Source of the DNA: Arthrobotrys musiformis
Taxonomy: Eukaryota; Ascomycota; Orbiliomycetes; Orbiliales; Orbiliaceae
Length of the DNA stretch: 64,000 bases
Direction of reading: 5' to 3'
Assembly (NCBI GenBank): GCA_036971715.1
Contig: JAVHJL010000005.1
Location: forward strand, 1,364,001-1,428,000
Shown here: positions 34,706-45,255 of the stretch, one piece after another
Numbering within the stretch: position 1 is the stretch's first letter
How the letters are laid out: every line of letters begins with the position of its first letter
Notes under the pieces: model-generated
What the model was told of the DNA's origin: nothing
The model's input: only the letters and a program-made list of their open reading frames with translations
The model's database searches: none
Position numbers and translations under genes: made by a program

Positions 34706-35876
34706 TCATAGACTCCACTCCGGGAAGAGGAAGTTCAATCTCTCCTTCGCCTCTTTGCTGATACCCTCCGGCTTGGTGGTAATAGCCCATTTCGAAGACT
34801 CCTTAAGTCCCTGACCTGACAATAGATCCTCATGTTCCTCCTTGACCAATTCTATTAGCAGGGCAGCGATCAGGCGCTGGGCGTTGACGGCGTTGGCCGC
34901 CATGTGGGCCAAGACCTCTGGGACGTTAACCTGTGATACACCCCGCCGGTTAGCTTATGCATCCTCGAACTACTTTTATTAGGAGACGGGTTACTTACGG
35001 GTGGAGCATCATCCCTGAAGCAGTCGTAGTCCGTAGCCATACAGATCATAGCGTAGTGAATCTCGGCCTCCCTAGCGAGTTTCGACTCCGGCAGGACGGA
35101 CATATTGATGATATCACCCCCCCACGAGCGATACATCTTCGATTCGGCCCTTGTCGAGAACTGCGGTCCCTCTGTTACCCCCACCATCAGCTTCTATCCC
35201 CTAACATGCCAAAGCTCCGATGGTAACGGAAATGGAGAGAGAGAGACATACCCATACAAATCAACGTCTTCCCCTCATGAATCTTCGCCCCACCGTCCAA
35301 AGCCCCCTCGGAAGCCTTCACAATTCTCCCAACCCTCTCATCAAACGGATCCGAAAACCCTACATGACCCACCACCCCACCTTCGAAAAAAGTAGCCGGC
35401 CGAATCCCCTTCGTGCGATCTATGATCTGTGAAGGAATAACAAAATCCCTCGGCGGGATTTCCTCCCTCAGACTACCGACCGCGGAGAAGGCAATGATAG
35501 TGCGGACACCGATACTCCTCAACGCCGCTATATTCGCGCGGGAGGGGACTTCGGAGGGTGTGTATTCGTGATGGAGGCCGTGGCGGGATATGAATGCTAC
35601 TGGAGCTCCGGTGGGGGTTTCGAGGATTATGACGGGTGAGGAGGGGGTACCCCATGGTGTTGTGATGTTTAGGGAGGCGACGGATTTGAAGCCGTCGAGG
35701 CGGGAGATGCCGGTTCCGCCGATGATGGCGAGGGATACCGGTGCTGTGGGTTGAGCGATCGGGTTAGCGTTTTGGTATAATGCATGGAGGGGCAGAGGTG
35801 GATAATGTATAGTGGGGGCGGGGTAAATTTGATATTGGGGAAAGGACTAACAGTCATAAGTATCCGGTAGCGACAT
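34706..35876 (-). CDS. MEU1: S-methyl-5'-thioadenosine phosphorylase (MTAP)
   Basis: Exons 35876-35852 (25 nt), 35743-35252, 35171-34999 and 34930-34706, giving 304 aa. Motifs: the phosphate-binding IIGGTGIS loop, FISRHGLHHEYTPSEVPSRANI, AFSAVGSLREEI, then (M)EGPQFSTRAESKMYRSWGGDIINMS and MATDYDCFRDD. These are the standard MTAP signatures and the length is normal. The enzyme converts methylthioadenosine to adenine and methylthioribose-1-phosphate in the methionine salvage pathway linked to polyamine synthesis. The first exon encodes only eight residues and one base, typical of fungal members with a tiny first exon. Introns are 108, 80 and 68 nt. It is convergent with the AT-hook gene. Confidence 0.94.
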
Positions 35877-37591
35877 CTTGAAGGCCGATTGAAGTGTTCG
35901 GAGGTATACACCGTTCGGAAAGCGGGAGTACAGACGGGATTGGGAGCGATGGTGGTAGGATCCTTTGAAGGTTTGGAGGGCAGTCGATGTTGGTCCTCGA
36001 CGACAGAATCGGGATGGGAGAATTTGCGTTGGCGTGTCAAAACACCACACAGCGGATCTCAGACAGGCAATCTTCGAGAGAACTTGGTCAGATGGACGAC
36101 TTCACTAGCTGTTACATGGGAATAAAAGAAAAAGAAAAAGAAACAATTGGCAGGAGGGGAGCTTATATAACTACCAAGCACCTCATCGCCCATCGGGTCG
36201 ATAAGGAAAAAAAAAAAAAAAAAAAAAAAAAAAAACGTTATCTGCAACCTCCAATATAAAAATCACGCAATGAAGTAAGCTCAACGGAGCCTCGGAGTTT
36301 CCAGAACGGAGCTACACACGAGCTACACCTCCGCTCCGTCATTGGCACAAAATTCCCTTTTTTTTGTTTCATGGGTCCGAGACTAGGTGCAGGAATAACT
36401 AGCTTCGTTTTTTTATTCGCTTGTCCCGGGTTGGGTAAATGATGCAGGGACCCTGAGATAAATAAGCAGTCGACTGAGTCCAGTGTGCCCTGAATCGATC
36501 GATCGAAGCGCGGTGTGTCGGACTCTACTCCTTCGTCCGGTTTTAAAACCCCCCGCTAGCTGAAGTGAGGCCCAGACGGCAGGGTGCATTGGGCATAAGG
36601 TACGGAATATATATATGCCATGTACATGTATCCTGTCTATCTCATGTATCATGCGTCATGTACGCACGCATGTATGTATGTACAACCCCCCATGGAATTC
36701 CTGCATGCGCTACCTGTAGTGACGTATATGACTCGCCGAAAGGTGCTTGAAAAGCGCGCATTTGCAATTATCAAATGCGATGGCGACAGCTTTTGGAATG
36801 CACATGCGAGGTACCTTTTTTGTCAGATACGTTAAGTATATATTGGTTATATATATATATTAAGTCGGTGTATATAGTACAAGTTATAGATGAGATGGAT
36901 TGGAGATATATCTACTATGCTGTCGCCGTTCTGCTACTACAACTTCCTCTTATTTCTCTTCTTCCGCAGGAGGCCTTTCATATAGCTAAACTTGTAGCTT
37001 AAAACTTATCCCCTAGTATACTCTGCTAGTATCGATCATTCACAAAAAAAGAAAGGTACAAGAAAAAACGGACTCGAAATACAAATGGTCGCCAGTTTCG
37101 TTAATTAGTTAAAATTCCGGACAAAGGAAGAATAAAAAAAAAAGACAATCGAAAAGAGAACGGGGAGGGAAACGCCAAAAACCCTTTGTATCCAGAAAGA
37201 AAGACGATGTGTCCAATACTAATGTTGAACCGGTAAAGCTAAAACCAGCTAGATCCAAATTACTTCCCGCAGGAAGCATCCAAAAAATATCCACCATTTT
37301 TTGTTAAAGAGGAGAGCTGTCCGAAAAAATATTGTAAAAAAAGAAGAAGAAAACACCATATCCATGATATCAAGATCCAAGGAATCGAAGAGAAAAAAAG
37401 ACAAGAAAAACAAAAAAAAGAAAGAGACCTTTGTACAAACTCAAGATCAAAAGAAACTATTACCCAGTTCTTTATAAAAGCGAAGGAAAACCCAAAAAAC
37501 GTCTCGTTATCTCCTGTAAATGCCGAAAAAAAAATACTCGATTTGCTTTTGTGCGTGTGTGGTACTTTCAATTCGAATGTGTAAAAAGTTC
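35877..37591. other. intergenic between MTAP and YAP1
   Basis: 1.7 kb without a supported gene. It holds an uninterrupted 29-A run at 36207-36235, ATGTATGTATGT-like repeats near 36668-36681, and A-rich plus-strand DNA at 37040-37540 that probably contains the YAP1 3' UTR on the opposite strand. Confidence 0.5.
36207..36235. repeat. poly(A) homopolymer, 29 A
   Basis: A pure A run about 330 bp upstream of the MTAP start. It is the longest homopolymer in the window; length in an assembly may be inexact. A retroposon tail is possible but no body was recognised beside it. Confidence 0.8.
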
Positions 37592-39846
37592 TCACAATCC
37601 CCACATCGACGGAATCGGCTTGTTCAGGATCTTATCGACGTCCTTCTTGTCGACCACCACTCCTTTCTCGGAGCACTTGGCCTTGGCTCGGAGTTCGCTG
37701 CAGAGATTGTCCATGTCAATCTCGCCGCTGGCGAACTTTGGATGCGATTGAACCTTGTCCCTACAAGAAAAAGACAACAGGGTTAGATTTCTTGTTTATT
37801 GAAATAAGGGATCGTGTTCGGAGTAAAAGGAGGAGAGGGGATGAGAATTCCTTACCAAATCTGATTACACTTCAGAAAAGAGTTGGGTTCATCCGCTGGG
37901 ACAACTTCCTCCTCATCATCATCATCCTCATCGTCATTTAGACCCGGGGCGCTGGGCTTATGTTTCTCCCCAGTAGTTACTGGCGGAGTTGGCGGGAGCG
38001 TAAGGTCGAAGGCCGACGGGAAAGCATCATCAAAATAACTCATGCCAGCGGCGTTGAAGCCAGCAGAATCCCCAGCCGAAACCGCCGTGGGATCTCGGTA
38101 ATCGCTGAACAACGATGTATCAAAGGCATTCCCATTCTGAGCAGCCAACCAAGAAAAAGAATTATCGGTAAGGGGATTTTTGGAAGTATCGTCTGACGAT
38201 GATGTATTTACAAGTCCTGCCGCGGGTAGAGGATTATTATTATTTCCACAGGCTTTCCCAAGCATGTCGCAGAATGAGACGGCATCGCCAACGGAAGATC
38301 CGCGGTGCTGACGATTCGGCAGGACTCTTTGCTCACCTTCCTCGGATATCGAGTTTAGCCGCGGAGCGGTGTCGGATTTTTGAGAAGGTGGAGATGCGAC
38401 GTCCATTGCTTCTGGGGTGGTCCCACAGGATGAGGAGTTATTCTGTCCATTCTTTGCGGAATGCTGGGAAACAGATGACGCGGATGGAGAGTCGGAGAAG
38501 CTAAAAAGGCTGCTCATATGCGGTGTGCTTTGCGAGCTAGAAAAACTTGTTCCTTTGGTCAGGTAGTCGGCATTTGTGTCATTGTTTACAGCCTGGATGA
38601 GGGATGGGCTGAAAAGGCCGCTCAAGATATCATTTGATGGGTTAAATCTTGGCTCATCAATTGACACTCGATGTACTTGGAGTGGGCTTTGCTGGATGCC
38701 GTTGGAAAAGCTATTGGGATTCGATCTGAGTGCTGGGCTATTATTTTGGGAGTTCTGTGGGCTGGTAGACCCCCCCAAGCTGTTTCGGGTGCCACGATCA
38801 ATCTCTAGAACTCCGTTTGGGCCAACCCTATAGTTTGTGGGCGAGACATTACTCCCCCGGGAAGGGGAAGTATTCAGAGCATTCTTTCCACCAATAACAT
38901 TCTGTCCAGGCGCAGCAAAGTTACCGAAGAGGGGGAAATCGAAGTTGAAACCCCCCGAAGACCCAACAGCACTGTCGAGAGAGTTGAGGCCATGCGATAT
39001 CGAATTAGAGGGAGACCTGCTATGGCTAACTCCCATGCTAAATCTCTTGCGGTACTCCTTGAGCTCCGTCTGTAGTTTCTCGACCTGTTCCTTCAGAACC
39101 TTGTTCTCCTGGTTCGTGCTTTCTGAGACCTTTTCCAAGTCTTGGACCTTCTGTTCTAGATCCTTCAAATGCTTTTCCTTGCGCTCGCGGAATGCGCGTT
39201 GCGCGGCCCGGTTTTGTGCCTTTCGCTTCTATCGGAAATTGTTAGAATCCGATTTCCGAAATTAAATGCATTCCCATGTCGGGAGTGAGGAAAAATTACT
39301 TACAGATGTGGGTTCATTGGTAATTGGCTTACGGCCCGGCTTCTTCGCTGTTTTATCATCCCCTTCTATTATTAAAAAGTTAGTACTCCGCCAGAAAACG
39401 ATACCACCTTGAACAAAAGGGCCTAAAGAATATCAAGCCGGAGGTAGAAAAAAGCACCCACCTCTTCTCTTCGGCTCCGCTTCGTGCGGATCGATATCGT
39501 CTTCGTCTTGATCATCCAAGCTCAACTTCCTCTTTTCATGTTCATTCCCATTTTCAGTAGAGGAATTATTCGTTCCGGATTCCAATCCAAAGTCTCCTAG
39601 TTGGTAATCGGCAAGGTCGAAGCTGTAGTCTGCATCTCCCAATGCATCTGCGTCCGTGAATAAGCTTGTATCGAATGAAGCTTCTCCGTTCTGGGGACTT
39701 GTGAGAGTATCGGTATTCTGAGAGTCCTTGAGGCTATCGGAACTTGATCGAGGTTGCGAGTTAAGGGGGCTGTTCGAGTTTAGAGCTGCCAGGAGCAAGG
39801 CTCGCTGGTCAGGCGAAAGGAAGAGTTCGGGTGATTTGGTAGACAT
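37592..39846 (-). CDS. YAP1: AP-1-like bZIP transcription factor Yap1, oxidative stress regulator
   Basis: Exons 39846-39462, 39365-39304 (62 nt), 39228-37856 and 37760-37592, giving 662 aa. Residues 1-128 are acidic and Ser-rich. The bZIP starts at aa 150 with KRKAQNRAAQRAFRERKEKH followed by a leucine zipper. The n-CRD at about aa 465-475 has FCDMLGKAC (two Cys, spacing 7). The c-CRD spans FLKCNQIW joined by splicing to DKVQSHPKF, then NLCSELRAKAKCSEKG (Cys spacings 24 and 9). Family knowledge: disulfides between n-CRD and c-CRD hide the nuclear export signal, so peroxide drives nuclear accumulation and activation of antioxidant genes. The c-CRD is split by the last intron, so a gene model lacking exon 4 would lose two of the three c-CRD Cys. 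Eleven A residues sit immediately upstream of the ATG. Confidence 0.95.
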
Positions 39847-42800
39847 TTTTTTTTTTTGTTTTCAATGAGAATGGGGTATCTTGAAATTATGTAAATGGAA
39901 GGGAAGGTGGCCACTAAGCAATTGCGGGTGGCAAGATATATAGTAAAAATACAAGGCTAAAGGAAAGGGAGTGGGGGTTTTGTCAGGACTGGGCAGGATT
40001 CAGGTTATCTGTAGGATGGGGCAGAAGTGTCAGCTATTGCTCTGAGAGAAATTGGGGCCAAGTACTTCGTGAGTACTCGAAAAAACAAAATAACGTTATA
40101 AAATGATACAAAGTAGCTAGGCCTGGCTAAGCCGCTACCTGTATGTATCAGCTTGGAAGGGAAAGGGTGAATGCTACCTTCAAAATTGATCTTCTGGGGT
40201 TGGAAAATATGAGGGTTGGGTGAGGGGGCTCCGGCCTGACGGAGGGTGACAACAGAATGACGGCAAACAGCAAACCGGAGTTACTCGGAGACAGGTGAAC
40301 GCTTTATATCCGCCTCCCGGGAAGGCTTAGTTTTTGTGGAGACTATCTTTCTCAGAGCTTTGAATTGAAGATAGATGACGTAAACGACTCTAGGAAGCTG
40401 GGCAAGAGCCCCAAAGTTGTATGGGATATATCTGGAGGCAGAGGGGAGAAAAAAGAAGGAATAAATTCACAGAAGAGTTTGGTTCGACAGAGCGGAGGAT
40501 TGGATTTTTTATTTAACTAGAACATTTGGGAGGGACAAGGGTCGAGGGGAAGCTAAAAGCAAAAAGTGTGTGCATGCACAGGTTTTCCGGGTGGACTTTT
40601 GGCTTCTGTCTATGCAACAGAGGCTTGTACTATCTGCAGTTGGTGAGACAAGGAAGGTGAGCCCGCTATAAATTTATGGGCAAACGCAAACCGCTATCGA
40701 ACGAGAAGAAAAAAAGGCTCCTTTTAATTCTTCAGAGGCCTCTAGGCAATGGCATATCGTGGCTAGTCTGAGGGCTCGAGACGAACTGGGGAAAGGAATC
40801 CGTGAGCCCGATAGGCGCTGGTTCGGTCGTTCCAAGTTGAGTATAAAATGCGTGAACGTTGGATTCCAGGCGAGCTGCAATTACCACCGGATATGCTGGT
40901 TAAGCGAGCCTGGGAATCAATGTTCGTAGTTCGTGACCGGTAGATGGGAGAAGTGAAAATCGAAAGGATATGGTGACAATGAATTATGTAATGATTGTTA
41001 GAGAATATAAAATCGGGGAAAGGGCGAGAATGCGAAGTCGGAGCAGTTGAAATGTGATATAAAAAAACCGGAGATAAAAGGGTCCTTTGACGATATTCTG
41101 ATGTCAATATCAAATTCTCCCCTGGGTTTGAGGCTTCACCATGGCGGAATAGAGCATATAGCGGACGGTCTGCAAGTTATCTTGACCAGCTGCATTGAGC
41201 CTGAGGAATGAAGGTTCGGGTTTGGGCGAGTGTATGAAATCCAATTCTCGATAAGATTTAGGCCGGATTGGGGCAAGATTGAAGCATCCTAAATTGTCGA
41301 AGAAACAAAAAAAGCCACATAGAAGAGTCATAAACTCGCTTTAATTCGGATCGTGCAAGCGGGCCGTTTATTTGCAGGTGCTCGTACTCCGTATTTCATA
41401 TAATTTGAATTGCGAAGTGCTTCGAGCCCATCATGCATGGTACTTGGGTGCTTCAACTATCGCAGGGTGGGGTAGCCCGCAGCTGCAAAGACATGGTCTG
41501 CCTAACCTATCACCTCTGAGCCCAACTTGAATCGGCCTGAGCTCCCACGCCCGGCCGGCAAAGCTTCGGCAGAACCGATTAGTGATCACGAGGTCGGTGT
41601 TAAGGTCTAGAGCGACCGAATTCAAATAGGCCAGCTTGCCCTCCTCTCTTTTGCACTCGAAGTTCCTGATTGACCTGCCCAGATGCACAGAGTACTCCAA
41701 ATGTGCCATCGAAAATGCTCTGGCTAAAAGTAACTCGAAACACTGGGGTCAGTCAATGGAGCGGCATGGAAGGCAAGAGAAGGGCCATCTCAGAGTGAGT
41801 CGCGGAGGGAGCATTGAAATTTTTGCTTACAAATTCAAATCGACATCCGCTTCGGCTTTCGGGCGTTAAATCCAATGTTGCGCCGAACCAGGGTTCCCTG
41901 TCAGTCGACTCTGGTTCAGGGCTGGTGGCTAAAGCTAAAAATGGGGAACATGCATGTCCAGCCCGAGCTGCTGACTCGGGCGAGTAGGAATGCTGCAGCT
42001 CGATGACCTCTCACGCCAGTCGATTCGATGTGGAATAAAGTAGGCGACATACGTCATCCACCCGTGGAAGGAGGATGGAAGGGACTGGAGGGACTTGGTC
42101 TCGGGACCTTGGATATCCACTTGTGGTCCGTTTGCCCAGGAACCAACGCACGGAACCGATTTTGAAGCCTGCTGTTTTGGCCCTTTGAAGCCCTTCTAGA
42201 AGGACGAGATGTGGATCGGTCCCGTCTGGGCTCTGCAGACTATCTACACCATGTTAGGACGTCAAGAAGATGGGGGGTGCAGATGAGTCCCGACTGATTA
42301 AGTGATTAAGTAATCGGAGCTCGACTTTGCAGATAATTTATGCTGTCAGATTTTAATCATGGCGGTTAACGTTGTGGTGACTTTTTTTCTATTCCGAAAT
42401 ATGCAACAGTCTACAACACCTGACAGGCTTGGCTTATCATCAGAATTAGTGTGAAAATTTTTTGAGCATTGCATATACGTAGACATCTTGCCGTCGTGAA
42501 CGTCAGCCGTTATCCGTTAATTAACCTGCAGGTTGGGAGTACACAGGGGTATGGCTGTTATCGATATATCTTGGCTACCTGAAGGTCCTTACGGACACGG
42601 TTCCGAAACGTTTCTTGATTTCTTGATATCTCTAGGCGGTAGATCTTGACAATATCACATTTCGGATTAAATTTTAAGTTCATGTCCTAGACTTTTGCCC
42701 CCCTTATAACTATAATTGTTCCCCGCATCGATTCACACCCCAACATTCCATCAGCCGTCTCAGGTCTTGATAGCTAGATTCAAATCCCACGATTATATTG

Positions 42801-43930
42801 CGGGGTATAACATTGGTTCAACTAGTAGCCACATAATTCTACATACCATTGGCCACTAGTCCGGTCAAGATACAAATCCTAGACGTATCAAGCTCCCTAC
42901 CCTCATCAACACGCCGTCCTTCTGCCAAGGTTCCCCGCAATAATCTGCCGTCCTTGGGCTATCTGTAAATCTCAAATGTTGCTTCCGGTCCTATCTCTCG
43001 CATGCATGTAGGCCTGAGGAATGCTGGAGCTTGTCTCGCGAAGCGGTTCGGTGTCACGGAAACGCCCGTTATGCATATGCATGTGCAATGCGGGGAAATG
43101 AAGCTTTTCTAGCGATCTAGCTAGCGAGCTTGGACGCAGGGTCCTACTAGTCTGCTCGAGTCCTCACGACTGCCCCTAAGCGTCTGGAGATGAGGGGTTC
43201 ACACAAATTTCAATTGCCGCATGGAGAATCTATGTGCTTTCTCCCCGCATTTCAGATAACCGAAGTGTCATAAGTAATTATAATACCCCTTATTATCATG
43301 ATATCAGCAGAGGTGCTCGTCGCGAGTGCCTGATATACTTTTGATAAATCGGTTAGGCCTAATATAAGGCTAGCGGAGCTAGAATATTAACCGTAGCGTT
43401 GAGAATTAGCATTTTTTCCTTTGTCAGTTATGATACAAAAAGAAAAAAGAAAAAGATAAGAGAATTTACGAGACTATCGAGCTATAAAAAGTGATATGAA
43501 AAACAAACAAGAGAAAAAAAAACGCCAAATGCTCCGAGAGAGAACGAGAGCAGCCCAGGTAACGGTAGTGCTTGGTTCGATTACCCCGCCTATAACCTAT
43601 GCCCGTGTCTGAAAAGGATATGTTTGCATGCCCGGAATGTCGTTAGTGATATCCAGTCAAAAGACAGAAGGATAAAAAAAAAGAAAGATGTCTTGAGGAT
43701 ACTCATGAAATTGAAATTCCCCGAATTTCAGCATAGCGAGACCACGAATTTCCAAAGGAAAAAGGTCAAGCCCACCATAAAAACCGTGAAAGGGGGTTTC
43801 TGATACGTCAGATGAGGGAGAGATGTCGCCTCTGCCTTCCAACCAAGTTAGAATATCCTCTTCGCCCTTCTGGTAAAAAAAAAAGAATATGTCAAGGGTG
43901 ATAATAATAGATCCACAAGGGGACCTCGAC
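39847..43930. other. large non-coding region between YAP1 and SPF30
   Basis: 4.1 kb with no gene I can support on either strand. The YAP1-proximal part (39847-40900) probably holds its leader and promoter. The stretch 41300-43600 is AT-rich and TpA-rich with many small ORFs lacking protein character. I see no transposase-like or reverse-transcriptase-like translation. Confidence 0.5.
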
Positions 43931-44897
43931 TTAATCATCATTATCCGCCCTCTGGTAGATATGTCTCTCTCTCGCGACATCTTTTCTCATCGGCTGACCG
44001 GATCCAGTAAATCCAACTTTGGAGGGAGGAGAGACGTGTTAATAAGTTCCTTGAAGCAAAATAGGATTAGGGGAATGGTCAATGAATTGAGCGGGTGCTT
44101 ACCTCGTCCGTGAATACCATCTGGCGTTCGGAACATACTGCCTTCGCCAATCTTTTTCGCTTTTCCAGATTTGCTCGATTTGACGCCCTTTGCGGCGAAT
44201 GCCTGCCATTTGCTCTTGCTCTCGTTGAGCTCCTTCATAGCGCGGACTTTTCGAGCAGCTTTCTTCCCTCCTGCTTCTCCGTCCTTCTCTTTCTTCCCTG
44301 CTTCCAATGCACCCGGGTTTAATGTTGGAGCTTGTGAGATAACAGCCGTATTCGTTGGAACCACCTCGACCGGTGGGCTGACCCTTGGTTTTTTGTTGGT
44401 ATTCGGTCGAATATCCTTCGCGGTCAAGGTTTCAGTGGTGTTGTCGTACCCCGTGAACGAAACGACGTAGACCGGATTCTTGCTAGAGCCTGTGACAGTT
44501 GTTATTCTCGCTGGATACAGTGCGCCATCTCCCGAAATCCAACGAGCTTGAACTTGATCGCCAACATTGTACGTTACTGTTGGAGTGACTCCATTGCTAG
44601 TAGTCTCGGCAGCGGATTCGGCAGGCCGTTTTCGATTGTTGAATGTGGACTGCGGGGCCGGCGCAGCAGCAGGTGCCGGCGCTTGTTCTTTGGCGATGGT
44701 TTCTGTAAGGGATATTAACTCTTCGAGTTCTTTCTTGAGTTCGAGAAGTTGTTCATCGTCGGGTGACCCCTTTAGGGCGGCTTCAACTGACTCGAGCTGA
44801 GAAGAGAGGGCCCATTAGCTTTCTCATCGGGAAAAGTTCACGGGGAGCGATTCGATTGTCCTACCTGGAGTTTGCATTCATTCAATTCAGCGTCCAT
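43931..44897 (-). CDS. Survival motor neuron-related splicing factor 30 (SPF30/SMNDC1) homologue, Tudor domain protein
   Basis: Exons 44897-44865 (33 nt), 44796-44103 and 44016-43931, giving 270 aa. An N-terminal helix (DDEQLLELKKELEELISLTE) is followed by a Tudor domain: YNVGDQVQARWISGDGALYPARI...PVYVVSFTGYDNTTETL. A basic region (GKKAARKVRAMKELNESKSKWQAF) comes next. The C-terminus IHGR joins across the last intron to VGFTGSGQPMRKD, a conserved fungal ending. Family knowledge: SPF30 binds symmetrically dimethylated arginine on Sm proteins and is a U2 snRNP-associated factor needed for mature spliceosome assembly; nuclear. Introns are 68 and 86 nt. Confidence 0.87.
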
Positions 44898-45255
44898 TTT
44901 CGTGTCTGCTTTTCTTTGTAGTTTGCCGTGCAAAGTTCGATATCTATCTTATAGGGATGCGGATGCGGATATGCTATGTTGAGTTCGTATTTAATCACAA
45001 AGATGCTCGGGGGTTTGTCCGATAGAAGGGAAGTCGTGGCAGGAGAGTGATGATGAACGATGGAGGAAAAGAAGCAAGGGCGCTTGGTCAGGCGAAACAA
45101 AACCACGATGTCAATCACGTGATCTTTAAATTTAAACACAAAATTTCGAGACCCACTTCCTGGCGAAATTTCCAACTCTCTGTCGCAAACTGTACCATTT
45201 TGCGCATATCACCCACCGGACACGATTCACGATAAACCACAGGTCGCACGTTACA
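44898..45255. promoter_or_regulatory. bidirectional promoter of SPF30 and MAK5, with a TCACGTGA palindrome
   Basis: Only 358 bp separate the divergent start codons. A perfect TCACGTGA palindrome (E-box core, the Cbf1/CPF1-type consensus) lies at 45115-45122, about 220 bp from the SPF30 ATG and 134 bp from the MAK5 ATG. Regulatory function is inferred from position and motif. Confidence 0.55.

Noticed and set aside
36207..36235. A29 run as a retroposon tail
   Set aside because: No target-site duplication or element body could be recognised on either side; a homopolymer is the simpler reading.
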